A DNA stretch of 64,000 nt from contig CAMYLZ010000032.1 of assembly GCA_947259375.1 (NCBI GenBank), positions 69,501 to 133,500 on the forward strand. Reading direction: 5' to 3'. Each line of letters begins with the position of its first letter. Within the stretch, counting starts at the first letter, position 1. Source of the stretch: an uncultured Parvularculaceae bacterium (lineage in GTDB: Bacteria; Pseudomonadota; Alphaproteobacteria; Caulobacterales; Parvularculaceae). The notes beneath the pieces are model-generated. The model searched no databases and was not told where the DNA came from. It worked only from the letters and a program-made list of their open reading frames with translations. The translations under genes were made by a program, and so were the position numbers. Positions 19,826 through 30,055 of the stretch are shown piece after piece.

Positions 19826-20575
19826 ATGGCGCGACTTGTCGGGCTCATTCTGGCCGGCATGACCTTCATCGCGCCTGCAAGCGCGGAGAAAGCGACGATC
19901 GCCGTCGCCGCCAATTTCCAAAACGCGGCTGAAACACTCGCTGCGAATTTCGAACAACAATCCGGTCATGAATTGACGATCGCCGCCGGGTCCACCGGCA
20001 AGCTTTATGCGCAGATCGTCAATGGCGCGCCATTCGATGTGTTTCTCTCCGCCGATCAGGAGCGCCCGCGCCTGTTGGAAGAACGCGGGATCGCCGTGCA
20101 AGGCGCGTGCTTTACTTACGCAATAGGCAGGCTGGCCTTGTGGAGTCCGCCGCCAGTCCAAGCCGTCGCCCCGGAAACCTTGGCCGGCGGAAAATTCAAG
20201 CGCCTTGCAATCGCTAATCCGGCGCTTGCGCCCTATGGAGCGGCGGCGAAAGACGTCCTGTTGTCGCTCGGGCTTTGGGAAATGCTGCAACCGAAAATCG
20301 TCATGGGCGAAAATGTAAGCCACAGCTTTACCTATGTTGCGACCGGCGCCGCTGAGCTCGGCTTCGTCGCCCTGCCGCAAATCCTCGCCTTGCCGGCGGC
20401 CTCGCGCGGCGCCTATTGGGCGCCGCCCGCGGATTTGCATGCGCCCCTTCGTCAGGACGCGGCGCTTTTAACTCGTGCGGCGCAAAACGCGGCGGCGATC
20501 GCCTTTGTCGATTACCTGAAAAGCCCGCAAGCACGCGCGACCATCGAAGGCTACGGTTATGAGGCGGATCATTGA
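19826..20575 (+). CDS. modA: molybdate ABC transporter substrate-binding protein
   Basis: Signal peptide then ATIAVAANFQNAAETLAANFEQQSGHELTIAAGSTGKLYAQIVNGAPFDVFLSADQERPRLLEERG; start uncertain (TTG at 19778 also possible). Confidence 0.92.
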   Translation: MARLVGLILAGMTFIAPASAEKATIAVAANFQNAAETLAANFEQQSGHELTIAAGSTGKLYAQIVNGAPFDVFLSADQERPRLLEERGIAVQGACFTYAIGRLALWSPPPVQAVAPETLAGGKFKRLAIANPALAPYGAAAKDVLLSLGLWEMLQPKIVMGENVSHSFTYVATGAAELGFVALPQILALPAASRGAYWAPPADLHAPLRQDAALLTRAAQNAAAIAFVDYLKSPQARATIEGYGYEADH

Positions 20576-21246
20576 TGCCTGATCTCGGCCCTCTCTGGCT
20601 GACGCTGGGTCTTGCCGCATCGACGACGGCGATCCTGCTTCTTCTCGGCGCGCCATTCGCCTGGTGGCTGGCGCAAACCCGCTCGCCGTTCAAGCCGGTT
20701 TTGGAAGCGATCACCGCCTTGCCGCTGGTGCTGCCGCCGACGGTCATCGGCTTTTATCTGCTGATCGCACTGAACCCGACCGCGCCCATCGGCGCTTTCT
20801 GGGTGACGCTGACCGGCGATACGTTGACCTTTTCCTTTGCCGGGCTGGTCGTCGCCTCTGTCATCTATTCGCTGCCATTCATGGTGCAGCCATTGCAAAG
20901 CGCGTTTGAAGCAATCGGCCGCGGCCCGATGGAAGCAGCGGCAAGCCTGCGGGCGAGCCCGCTCGATGCGTTCTTCACCGTCGCGGCGCCGCTTTCAGCA
21001 CGCGGATTCATCACCGCCTCGGTCCTTACCTTCGCGCATACGATTGGCGAGTTCGGCGTCGTTTTAATGGTCGGCGGCAATATTCCGGGGCGGACAAAAG
21101 TCGTCTCGATCGCCATTTATGAACATGTGGAGACCTTGCGCTATGCGCAGGCGCATGTCTTATCGGCCGTGCTCCTGATTTTCTCTTTCCTGGTGCTGTT
21201 ATTCGTATACGCCGCCAATAAACGGTATCCGGTTCATGTCGGCTGA
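20572..21246 (+). CDS. modB: molybdate ABC transporter permease
   Basis: LPLVLPPTVIGFYLL; EAAASLRASPLDAFFTVAAPLSARGFITASVLTFAHTIGEFGVVLMVGGNIPGRTKVVSIAIY. Confidence 0.95.
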   Translation: MMPDLGPLWLTLGLAASTTAILLLLGAPFAWWLAQTRSPFKPVLEAITALPLVLPPTVIGFYLLIALNPTAPIGAFWVTLTGDTLTFSFAGLVVASVIYSLPFMVQPLQSAFEAIGRGPMEAAASLRASPLDAFFTVAAPLSARGFITASVLTFAHTIGEFGVVLMVGGNIPGRTKVVSIAIYEHVETLRYAQAHVLSAVLLIFSFLVLLFVYAANKRYPVHVG

Positions 21247-22330
21247 GCATTTGTCCCTCAACGTCAAAACCGCCTTTGACGGATTTGATATCGACATTGC
21301 GGAAACGCTGACGCTTGACGGCGCAACAGCGATCTTCGGCGCCAGCGGCGCGGGCAAAACGACGCTGATGCGCTCCATCGCCGGATTCCAAACGCCGCAG
21401 AGCGGCCGCATCGCCCTTGGCGACGAGGCCTGGTTCGACAGTGCGCAAAAGATCAACCTTCCCGCATGGCGACGGCCCGCCGGCTATATGTTTCAGGATG
21501 GGCGCCTGTTTGCGCATCTGACCGTGCGCGGCAATCTCGCTTTTGCCGACCAGCGCAGCCCCGGCGGTCAGTATGCGCGTGACCATATCGTTGACGCATT
21601 CGCCCTTGCGCCGCTGCTGGACCGGCGCGTCACGTCGCTTTCCGGCGGCGAATGCCAGCGGGTCGCGCTCGCCCGCACGCTCTTGTCGCGCCCGCGCCTG
21701 TTGCTGTTGGACGAGCCCCTCGCCGCACTAGACCGCAAGCGCAAGAGCGAAATTCTGCCCTATCTCAAGGACCTGCCGCAGCGCTTTGGCGCGCCGACGC
21801 TGTTTGTCAGCCACGACATCGAGGAAGTCGCGCAGCTTGCGGACAATATCCTGTTGCTCGCCAATGGCCGCGTTGACGCCTATGGCGCCGCTGCCGATAT
21901 CATATCCATGCTCGATCTTGAGCCGGTCACCGGACGCTATGATGCGAGCACGCTGCTTGAGGGGCGCGTTGCAGGCCATGACCAGTCCTTGCGCCTTACC
22001 CGCGTCGCTCTTGGCGGCGCGATCATCACCATGCCGATCAATGACCGTTTGGCAGATGGCGATGCGGTACGATTACGTATCCGCGCGCAAGATGTCGCAA
22101 TCGCGACCACCAAGCCGGAAGGTATCAGCATCAGGAATGCGCTTCCGGGCGCCGTTCACGCCATTACCGAACAGTCCGGCACGGCGTTTGCCGAGATATT
22201 CATCGATATCGGCGATGCGTGTCTTCGCTCGCGCATCACCCGTGCGTCGGTCGCGGATTTGGGGCTTGCCGAAGGCATGCCGGTCTATGCGCTGATCAAA
22301 AGCGTCAGCTTTGACGGGCGGTTGTCCTAA
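21236..22330 (+). CDS. modC: molybdate ABC transporter ATP-binding protein
   Basis: FGASGAGKTTLMRSIAG, LSGGECQRVALARTLLSRPRLLLLDEPLAALD, C-terminal TOBE/mop domain. Confidence 0.95.
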   Translation: MSAEHLSLNVKTAFDGFDIDIAETLTLDGATAIFGASGAGKTTLMRSIAGFQTPQSGRIALGDEAWFDSAQKINLPAWRRPAGYMFQDGRLFAHLTVRGNLAFADQRSPGGQYARDHIVDAFALAPLLDRRVTSLSGGECQRVALARTLLSRPRLLLLDEPLAALDRKRKSEILPYLKDLPQRFGAPTLFVSHDIEEVAQLADNILLLANGRVDAYGAAADIISMLDLEPVTGRYDASTLLEGRVAGHDQSLRLTRVALGGAIITMPINDRLADGDAVRLRIRAQDVAIATTKPEGISIRNALPGAVHAITEQSGTAFAEIFIDIGDACLRSRITRASVADLGLAEGMPVYALIKSVSFDGRLS

Positions 22331-22397
22331 AGCGACAGACGCCGCGGACAACGTTGCGGCGAACCGCCAAAGGCGAGCTTCATCTTCGATGCCGCCC

Positions 22398-24461
22398 TTA
22401 CATCTCGCTGATGCGCTTGCCCGCAAACGCCATTTCCACTAGCAGCGCGGCCGGTTTGAATTCTTCGCCGAAGCGTTCTTCAAATTCCTTCAGCCTAGAG
22501 ACGATCTTGTCGAGGCCGACCGTATCGGCCCAAAACATCGGACCGCCGCGATAGATCGGCCAATTATAACCCTTGATGCAGGCGATATCGATATCGGAGG
22601 CGCGCAGCGCAATGCCCTCTTCAAGCACCTTCGCGCCTTCATTGACGACCGGGTATAAAAGCCGCGCCAGGATTTCATCATCATCGGCGGGAACCTGTTC
22701 AATCCCTTTTTCCGCCGCGACTTCCCTTATGACGTCAAGCGCAACCGGCGACAGGGTCGCGTTGCGATTTTCGTCATAGTCGTAATAGCCGCCGTTTTTC
22801 TTCTGCCCGAGACGATCGCGGCGCACGAGTTCTCCGGAGGCGGTTTTTTCCTTTGAATCCCGGCCAATCACGTCAAGACCGATCAGGTCGAACATGCGGA
22901 ACGGCCCCATGGCGAAGCCATAATCATACATGACACGATCGATATCGGCGGGGCTGACGCCTTGCAGCGCCAACTTGTTCGCCTGCTTGCCGCGCACCGT
23001 CATCACTCGGTTGGCGATAAAGCCGTAGCCGACCCGCGCATGGACAGCGGTCTTGCGAATCTTCTTCGCCAACTGCATCGCGGTATTGACGATATCGAGG
23101 CTGGTCTTTTCCCCGCGCACCACCTCCATCAGCGGCATGATGTTCGCCGGTGAGAAGAAATGGATGCCGATCACATCTTGCGGGCGTTTTGTCGCCGAAG
23201 CGATCTCATCAATATCGAGATAGGACGTGTTGGTCGCGAGAATCGCCCCGTCCTTTGCAATGGCGTCAATCTTTGCAAACACATCCTTTTTGACCGGCAT
23301 GCTTTCGAACACCGCCTCAATAACGAGATCAGCATCGCTGAGCGCTTGATAATCAGTGGCCAGTGTAATCAGGCCCATGCAAGCCTCGACCTGACCGGCG
23401 CTCATCCGGCCTTTTTTCGCGGCATTCTCGTAATTTCGGCGGATGACGCCAATCCCGCGCTCCAGCGCCTCTTGGGTCTGGTCGATCAGCGTCACCGGCA
23501 AGCCGATATTGAGAAAATTCATGGCGATGCCGCCGCCCATGGTGCCCGCCCCGATGACCCCGACTTTCTTGACCGGCCGCATCGGCGTTTCTTTTGAAAT
23601 ATCCGGGACTTTTGCGGCTTGGCGCTCGGCGAAAAAAACATAGCGCTGGGCCGCCGACTGCGTGCTCTGCATTAATTCAACAAACAGTTCGCGCTCGCGC
23701 TTCATGCCTTCATCAAAGGAAAGCGCGACCGCCGCCTCAATGCATTTGATGATGTTTTCCGGCGCCTTGAAGCCGCGGAATCTTTTCGCGTTCTTTTTGC
23801 GAAATTCGTCAAAGACTTCCGGTTTGCCGCGCCATTCGGCGAGCTTTCCGTCAAGCTCGCGCACCCGCGCCATTGGCGTGCTTTCATCTGTCAGCTTACG
23901 GGCAAAGGCGATCGCATCTGCGCGCAACGCATCCTCGCTGGCGAGCGCATCGACGGCGCCGTTCTCAAGCGCTTCCATCGCGCCGATCGGGCGCCCGCTG
24001 GTGATCAGCGCGAGCGCGGCGGGCACGCCGATAATGCGCGGCAAGCGCTGCGTGCCGCCCGCCCCGGGAAGCAGCCCGAGATTGACCTCCGGCAGGCCGA
24101 CCTTGGCCGAAGGAACGGCGATGCGGTGATGACAGCACAACGCCAGCTCAAAGCCGCCGCCAAGCGCGGTTCCGTGGATCGCCGCGACCACGCGCTTTGG
24201 CGCATTCTCGATAACCTCCAGCACCGCGCGCAGATCCGGTTCGCGCATGGGCTTTCCAAACTCGGAAATATCGGCGCCGGCGAAAAACGTCCGCCCCGCG
24301 CAGATGATGACGATAGCGTCCGCCGCCGCGTCGCTCGCGGCTTTTTCCACGCCCTCGACAATGTTCCGGCGGACATCATAGCCGAGCGCGTTCACCGGCG
24401 GGGAATCGAGGGTGACGATAGCGATCCCGTTTTCGACTTCGTATTTCATGATCTCGGTCAT
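22398..24461 (-). CDS. multifunctional enoyl-CoA hydratase / 3-hydroxyacyl-CoA dehydrogenase (FadB/FadJ-like)
   Basis: Crotonase N-domain (ALGGGFELALCCHHRIA), Rossmann GVIGAGTMGGGIAMNFLNIGLPVTLID, and two C-terminal HCDH repeats. Confidence 0.95.
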   Translation of the reverse strand: MTEIMKYEVENGIAIVTLDSPPVNALGYDVRRNIVEGVEKAASDAAADAIVIICAGRTFFAGADISEFGKPMREPDLRAVLEVIENAPKRVVAAIHGTALGGGFELALCCHHRIAVPSAKVGLPEVNLGLLPGAGGTQRLPRIIGVPAALALITSGRPIGAMEALENGAVDALASEDALRADAIAFARKLTDESTPMARVRELDGKLAEWRGKPEVFDEFRKKNAKRFRGFKAPENIIKCIEAAVALSFDEGMKRERELFVELMQSTQSAAQRYVFFAERQAAKVPDISKETPMRPVKKVGVIGAGTMGGGIAMNFLNIGLPVTLIDQTQEALERGIGVIRRNYENAAKKGRMSAGQVEACMGLITLATDYQALSDADLVIEAVFESMPVKKDVFAKIDAIAKDGAILATNTSYLDIDEIASATKRPQDVIGIHFFSPANIMPLMEVVRGEKTSLDIVNTAMQLAKKIRKTAVHARVGYGFIANRVMTVRGKQANKLALQGVSPADIDRVMYDYGFAMGPFRMFDLIGLDVIGRDSKEKTASGELVRRDRLGQKKNGGYYDYDENRNATLSPVALDVIREVAAEKGIEQVPADDDEILARLLYPVVNEGAKVLEEGIALRASDIDIACIKGYNWPIYRGGPMFWADTVGLDKIVSRLKEFEERFGEEFKPAALLVEMAFAGKRISEM

Positions 24462-24515
24462 CGTGGTTCCGCCTTTCGGGAATGCCGCTCGCCGCGTTGA
24501 TTGTAGATTTTCGGC

Positions 24516-25646
24516 TCAACCGATTACGCCATCCGCACGCAGTTTTTCAATGGCGCTGTCGCTCTTTCCAAGCCCGCGCAAAATTGCGTCGGCGTCAGCG
24601 CCTTCCGGGCGCGCAGGGCGCGGCGCGGGCGCGGGCGTCCTGTCGAAACGCGGCGCCGGCGCCGGCTGAATGACGCCGCCAACCTCGACAAATGTCTCGC
24701 GCGCGCGGTTGTGGGGATGGTTCGGCGCCTCTTCCAGCGACAGCACCGGCGCAAAACACGCCTCGCTCCCTTCCAGAAGCGCGCACCATGCGTCGCGTGT
24801 TTTCGTCTTGAACAGCGCAGCGAGTTTCGCTTTGAGCCCGTCCCAATTCGACTGCTCATATTGATTGTCGAAATCCGGGTCCGTCGCGATGCCGAGCTTG
24901 TCGCGCAACTGCGCGTAAAATTGCGGTTCGATTGCACCAATAGCAATCCATTTGCCGTCGCTCGTTTCATAGGTGTCGTAGAAATGCGCGCCCGTATCGA
25001 GAAGATTGACGCCGCGTTCGTCCTTCAGCATGCCGGAAGCGTAAAAGCCCCAGGTCATCGCTGAAAGCGCTGCGGACCCATCCGTCATCGCGCAGTCGAT
25101 CACTTGCCCCTCGCCGCCATTCTTGACCGACAGAATCGCGCTCACCATGCCGAAGGCCAGCACCATGCCGCCGCCGCCGAAATCGCCGATATAATTCATC
25201 GGCGGGGTCGGCTTTTCGCCTTTGCGCCCGCAACTATGCAGCGTGCCGGTGAGTGCAATGTAATTGATGTCGTGGCCCGCCCTCTGCGCATACGGCCCTG
25301 TCTGCCCCCAGCCCGTCATGCGCCCGTATACGAGTTTCGGATTGTCTTTCAGGAGAATGTCGGGCCCGAGCCCGAGCTTTTCCATGACGCCGGGACGAAA
25401 GCCCTCTATCAGGCCGTCCGCGGTTTTGACGAGCGCGCGCGCGATAGCGGCGCCTTCGGGCCTTTTTATGTCGAGAACAATCGACTTGCGCGAGCGCGAC
25501 AGCGGATCAATCGGAATCTTCACGCCGCCGGTACGGTCGATACGGATCACCTCCGCGCCATGGTCAGCCAGCATCATGCCGCAAAACGGCCCCGGACCGA
25601 TACCGGTAAATTCAATGATGCGAATTCCGTGAAGCGCGCCCGCCAT
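24516..25646 (-). CDS. CaiB/BaiF CoA transferase (alpha-methylacyl-CoA racemase-like)
   Basis: LHGIRIIEFTGIGPGPFCGMMLADHGAEVIRIDR; KSIVLDIKRPEG; GRMTGWGQTGPYAQRAGHDINYIALTG. Confidence 0.93.
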   Translation of the reverse strand: MAGALHGIRIIEFTGIGPGPFCGMMLADHGAEVIRIDRTGGVKIPIDPLSRSRKSIVLDIKRPEGAAIARALVKTADGLIEGFRPGVMEKLGLGPDILLKDNPKLVYGRMTGWGQTGPYAQRAGHDINYIALTGTLHSCGRKGEKPTPPMNYIGDFGGGGMVLAFGMVSAILSVKNGGEGQVIDCAMTDGSAALSAMTWGFYASGMLKDERGVNLLDTGAHFYDTYETSDGKWIAIGAIEPQFYAQLRDKLGIATDPDFDNQYEQSNWDGLKAKLAALFKTKTRDAWCALLEGSEACFAPVLSLEEAPNHPHNRARETFVEVGGVIQPAPAPRFDRTPAPAPRPARPEGADADAILRGLGKSDSAIEKLRADGVIG

Positions 25647-25745
25647 AGCCGTCTTTCCCTTGAGCCCTTATCGCGCCTCAACGTAACGGCCAATGCGCGC
25701 CAGGGTAAGCGCAAGTTGCAGCATGCGAACGCATGTTATGAGGGG

Positions 25746-26144
25746 TCAGGCGCGCTCTCCGTGCAGTCCCTTGCGCCCGCTAAAGCCATGCATGCCGAGA
25801 TGCCATTGCATCGCCACGACGGCGCCCTTGGTGGGTTGCAAAAGCACGAGCGACAGCCCGATGGTCAATGGCAACGACAGTGCAAAGATCGCCCAAAGCG
25901 GCAGCCACGCCTCCGCCTGAACATAGAACACGAAGGGCACGAAGAAATGCCCGACAGCAATAATCACCAGATAAGGCGGAAAATCGTCGGCGCGATGATG
26001 GTGGAATTCTTCGCCGCATTCGCTGCAGCGATCCGTCACTTTGAGGAACCGCGCAAACAGGCGGCCGCGTCCGCAATGAGGGCAGCGCCCGTTAAAGCCT
26101 CTCAGCATGCCGGTTTTCAGCATTTGCCCGTTGTTTTCCTGCAT
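25746..26144 (-). CDS. DUF983 domain-containing protein
   Basis: GFNGRCPHCGRGRLFARFLKVTDRCSECGEEFHHHRADDFPPYLVI; two CxxC pairs plus TM region. Confidence 0.85.
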   Translation of the reverse strand: MQENNGQMLKTGMLRGFNGRCPHCGRGRLFARFLKVTDRCSECGEEFHHHRADDFPPYLVIIAVGHFFVPFVFYVQAEAWLPLWAIFALSLPLTIGLSLVLLQPTKGAVVAMQWHLGMHGFSGRKGLHGERA

Positions 26145-26226
26145 CGAACGATCCTCTCGATCCTTGATCGGCAACCAGAGAATAGGCATTGTATGCGGGC
26201 ATTTCAAACGATTGTCTGGGTTTTGT

Positions 26227-27603
26227 ATGGATTGGACCCCCACAATTTCGGACCGGCGCGGGCCCGTTTACCAGCGCGTTGCGGACGCATTGGCAACCGA
26301 CATCGCTGATGGCCGGCTAAAGCGCGGGCAGCAATTACCGACCCATCGCGCCTTGGCGAAAGCGCTGAATGTCGATTTGTCGACGATCACCCGCGCCTAT
26401 AGCGAAGCGCGCTCGCGCGGGCTGATCGAAGCACGCGTCGGGCTCGGCACGTTCGTAGCGGAGACGCTGTCGCAAGGCCCCGCCCCCGCCGCCAACTGGG
26501 CCGCCTATGATCTTTCCATGAACCTGCCGCCGCAGCCGCTGGAGACGGACCTGCCGGGCCGCCTGGTTCGCGGCATTGATGCGTTGCGGCGCGAGGCCGG
26601 GCTGTCGGGGCTGTTGACCTATCGCGATCCGGGCGGCCTCTTTGATGAACGTGCAGCAGCGGCCCATTGGCTGAGGGCGCGCATTCCCGATGCGGCGGCG
26701 GCGCGCCTTCTGGTCTTTCCGGGCACGCAAAGCATTCTTTCGGTTCTGCTCGGTCTCAAGACGGCGCCGGGCGATGTCATCCTGACCGAAGCGCTCACCT
26801 TTCCGGGCATGATCGCCGCAGCGCGGCAAGCCGGCGTCACGCTTGTCGGCATACGGATGGATGAAGATGGCGTCATGCCGGATGCCCTTGAAAGCGCGAT
26901 CCGCCGCCACAGGCCGAAGGCGCTCTATCTCATTCCGACCTTGCACAACCCCACGGCCACAACCATGCCGCTCGCGCGGCGCGAGGCGGTCGCGGCGGTC
27001 TTGCGCAGGCACGCATTGCCGCTGATTGAAGACGACGCCTACGGATTGCTTGAACCGGAAGCAACGCCCTTCGCCGCACTCTTGCCGGAACTGACCTATT
27101 ACGCGGCGAGCCTGTCGAAATGCATCGCGCCGGGTCTGCGCGTTTCATTCCTTCTCGCGCCCGACGCCGCTGAGACCCCAACCCTGTCGGACGCCTTGCG
27201 CGCGTCGGTGCAAATGGCGCCGCCGCTGACCACCGGGCTCGCCGCGCGCTGGATCGCCGATGGCAGCGCCGATGCGATCATCGCCGCGATCCGCGAGGAA
27301 GCCGCCGCGCGCCAGAAAATCGCCGCGAAAATACTGGGCGAGCGGTCTTTCTTCGCTGGCACGCATAGTCATCATTTGTGGCTGCCTTTGAGCGCGCCAT
27401 GGACGCCTGAGAGTTTTGTCGCGCATTTGAGCCGCCAGGGGCTCGCCATTGTCGGCAGCGAAGCCTTTGTCGTCGGCGATCAGGCGCCCAATGCGGTGCG
27501 CGTGGCGCTTGGCGCCGCCGCCAGCCGTCATGAGCTTGGCGCGGCGATCGGCCTTCTTGCTGCGGCGCTTGACGCGCCGGCCCGGGCCGCGCGGATCGTC
27601 TGA
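26227..27603 (+). CDS. PLP-dependent aminotransferase-like regulator (MocR/GntR fusion)
   Basis: N-terminal GntR wHTH (VYQRVADALATDIADGRLKRGQQLPTHRALAKALNVDLSTITRAYSEARSRGLIEARVGLGTFV) fused to fold-type I aminotransferase (YAASLSKCIAPGLRVSFLLAP). Confidence 0.92.
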   Translation: MDWTPTISDRRGPVYQRVADALATDIADGRLKRGQQLPTHRALAKALNVDLSTITRAYSEARSRGLIEARVGLGTFVAETLSQGPAPAANWAAYDLSMNLPPQPLETDLPGRLVRGIDALRREAGLSGLLTYRDPGGLFDERAAAAHWLRARIPDAAAARLLVFPGTQSILSVLLGLKTAPGDVILTEALTFPGMIAAARQAGVTLVGIRMDEDGVMPDALESAIRRHRPKALYLIPTLHNPTATTMPLARREAVAAVLRRHALPLIEDDAYGLLEPEATPFAALLPELTYYAASLSKCIAPGLRVSFLLAPDAAETPTLSDALRASVQMAPPLTTGLAARWIADGSADAIIAAIREEAAARQKIAAKILGERSFFAGTHSHHLWLPLSAPWTPESFVAHLSRQGLAIVGSEAFVVGDQAPNAVRVALGAAASRHELGAAIGLLAAALDAPARAARIV

Positions 27604-27810
27604 CCCTCGCCATCAAATGCGGCGAAAAGGGATTGAACGGCGCCGCCCAAAGGAGTTTGATAGGCGTCACGAGAGAAACGAAGAAGCGGGGCGGCCGACG
27701 CTCCCGCCGCGAAACCGCCAAAAACCGATTTGCGCTGGCCCCGAATGCGCGGCCAAGGCCATGCCGTTAGGCCGGCGACAACAGATCCTCATGCAAGGAG
27801 GAAGCTGGCC

Positions 27811-29814
27811 ATGAAAGACGCCGTCAACTCCACCCGATGCGCGGTCATTGCCGGACCGCAGGGCGCCGGCAAGACCGCGCTCCTCAAAGCCCTGATCGAA
27901 CGCGCCGGCGCCAAAACGCCGGCGCTTGACGTTTCACCCGAAGCTAACGTCTTCGCGATGACAACGGAGCCGAATTTCATCCGCTTTAATTATCTCGGCG
28001 ACGCCTGGGCCGTCATCGATTGTCCGGGCTCGATCGAGTTCATGCAGGCGAGTTTCGACGTCATGCGCGCCGCCGACATTGTCGTTATCGTCGCCGAACC
28101 GAATGCCGACCGCGCCGCCGGCATTGGTCCTTATTTCAAATATCTCGACGACCACAACATTCCCCATGTGCTGTTCATCAACCGTATGGACGAAGCCCAG
28201 CCGCGCGTGCGCGAGCTGTTGCAGGCCATGCAATCCTTTTCGAACCGCCCGCTGGTGTTGCGCCAGGCGCCGATCCGCGAAGGATCGAACATCGTCGGCG
28301 CCATCGACCTTGTCAGCGAACGCGCCTGGAAATATCGCGAAGGCGAGCCGTCCAAACTGATCGAAGTTCCGGAGGCGGACAAAGAACGCGAGACCGAGAT
28401 CCGCGAGACCATGCTCGACGCCCTCGCCGATTTCGACGATGCGCTGATGGAGCAGATCCTCGAAGACAAGACGCCGCCCAGCGACGCGATTTTCGACGTC
28501 ATGACCCGCGAGCTCAGCGAGGACGTGATGGTCCCGGTGATGCTCGGCGCGGCGGCGCATGGCAATGGCGTCACGCGATTGTTGAAGCTCCTGCGCCATG
28601 AGGCGCCGGGTGCGGCGGCGACGGCGGCGCGGGCCGGTCTTGACGGCGGCGGCGCTGCTATCGCCTCGGTGATCCGGACCATGAACGTGCCCCATGCGGG
28701 CAAGATCTCCGTAACGCGCGTGTGGAAAGGCGCGCTCAAAGACGGCGACAGCATCAATGGCGGGCGCGTCTCCGGCATGCTGGCGCTGAATGGCGCGGAA
28801 CGCGAAAAGCTCGCCGCCGCCGGCGCCGGCGATCTGGCAGGGCTGGCCCGTCTCGACGCTCTCGACACCGGCGATCTCCTGATCGACGGGGCGATCCACA
28901 AAGGCGATGCGCGCGCACCGGCCCTGCCCCCAGTCTATGCGCTCGCCATTCGCGCCAAGAACGACAAGGACGACGTCAAGCTGTCGACGGCGCTCGCCAA
29001 GCTGATGGAGGAAGACGCCTCGCTCACCATCGAGCGGCGCCATGACACCAACCAGCTTTTATTGCGCGGTCAGGGCGACATTCATTTACGCCATGCGGCG
29101 GCGAAGCTCAAAAACCGTTACAATGTGGAGATCGAAACATCGGCGCCGACGCCCTCTTACGCCGAGACGATCCGCGCGAGCGCCAGCCATCATGCCCGCT
29201 ACAAGAAACAAAGCGGCGGGCACGGACAATTCGCCGACATAAAAGTCAAAATCAAGCCGCTGGCGCGGGGCGATGGTTTCGCCTTTGACGAGGCGATCCA
29301 TGGCGGGTCGGTGCCGAAGCAATTCATCCCCGCCGTCGAGACGGGCGTCAAGGACGCGCTCGGCGCCGGACCGCTCGGCTTTCCGGTGGTCGATCTCGCC
29401 GTCACGCTGGTTGACGGCCAGCACCATTCGGTCGATTCCAATGAATTGTCGTTCAAGCTCGCCGGACGCCAGGCGATGCGCGATGCATTGCCCGAATGCG
29501 AGCCGGTGCTGCTGGAGCCGGTGTTCGAGACCGTCATCCACGCGCCCAATGAATACACCAACAAAGTGCATGGCGTGATTGCCTCAAGGCGCGGGCAGAT
29601 TCTGGGTTTTGACGCCCGAAAAGGCTGGCCCGGCTGGGATTCAGTAACCGCAATGATGCCCGAGGCGGGCATTGCCGACCTCATCATCGAATTGCGATCC
29701 TTAAGCCAGGGCGCCGCGACCTTTAAGGCGAACTTCGATCACTATCAGGAGCTTTTCGGACGCGACGCGGAGAGGATCGTCGAGACGCGCAAGGCGGCGC
29801 TTGGCGGGGGTTAA
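27811..29814 (+). CDS. elongation factor G-like protein (EF-G paralog)
   Basis: G1 AGPQGAGKTALL, G3 IDCPGS, G4 INRMD; C-terminal EF-G domains IV/V (KQSGGHGQFADIKVKIKPL, RGQILGFDARKGWPGWDSVTAMMPEAGI). AGGAGG RBS upstream. Confidence 0.9.
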   Translation: MKDAVNSTRCAVIAGPQGAGKTALLKALIERAGAKTPALDVSPEANVFAMTTEPNFIRFNYLGDAWAVIDCPGSIEFMQASFDVMRAADIVVIVAEPNADRAAGIGPYFKYLDDHNIPHVLFINRMDEAQPRVRELLQAMQSFSNRPLVLRQAPIREGSNIVGAIDLVSERAWKYREGEPSKLIEVPEADKERETEIRETMLDALADFDDALMEQILEDKTPPSDAIFDVMTRELSEDVMVPVMLGAAAHGNGVTRLLKLLRHEAPGAAATAARAGLDGGGAAIASVIRTMNVPHAGKISVTRVWKGALKDGDSINGGRVSGMLALNGAEREKLAAAGAGDLAGLARLDALDTGDLLIDGAIHKGDARAPALPPVYALAIRAKNDKDDVKLSTALAKLMEEDASLTIERRHDTNQLLLRGQGDIHLRHAAAKLKNRYNVEIETSAPTPSYAETIRASASHHARYKKQSGGHGQFADIKVKIKPLARGDGFAFDEAIHGGSVPKQFIPAVETGVKDALGAGPLGFPVVDLAVTLVDGQHHSVDSNELSFKLAGRQAMRDALPECEPVLLEPVFETVIHAPNEYTNKVHGVIASRRGQILGFDARKGWPGWDSVTAMMPEAGIADLIIELRSLSQGAATFKANFDHYQELFGRDAERIVETRKAALGGG

Positions 29815-30055
29815 TGCGTCTGGCGGGCGCGCAGCGTTGCGTTGACTTTTGCGTTCAAGTCGAAAAACGCATCGCCTAGCCAAAAAATCGCGAGCTAATT
29901 ATTCGTAGAAAAACAGGCTCGCCTGCCAAGCCGAAGCCGGCGAATGTTGAGGGGACGGCTGGAACCCAAAGGGTTCGAAAAGCGCGACTGCGCGCCGGCC
30001 GGCAAGGCCGCCCTGCCGGAGGCGATTGCGAAGCAAATCGCCGCGAGGTGAATAA

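Noticed and set aside
25104-26309. 401-aa plus-strand ORF
   Set aside because: Overlaps CoA-transferase, DUF983 and MocR genes on the coding frames; composition of an antisense artefact.
27934-29043. 369-aa minus-strand ORF opposite the EF-G-like gene
   Set aside because: Antisense shadow; coding frame has EF-G motifs.
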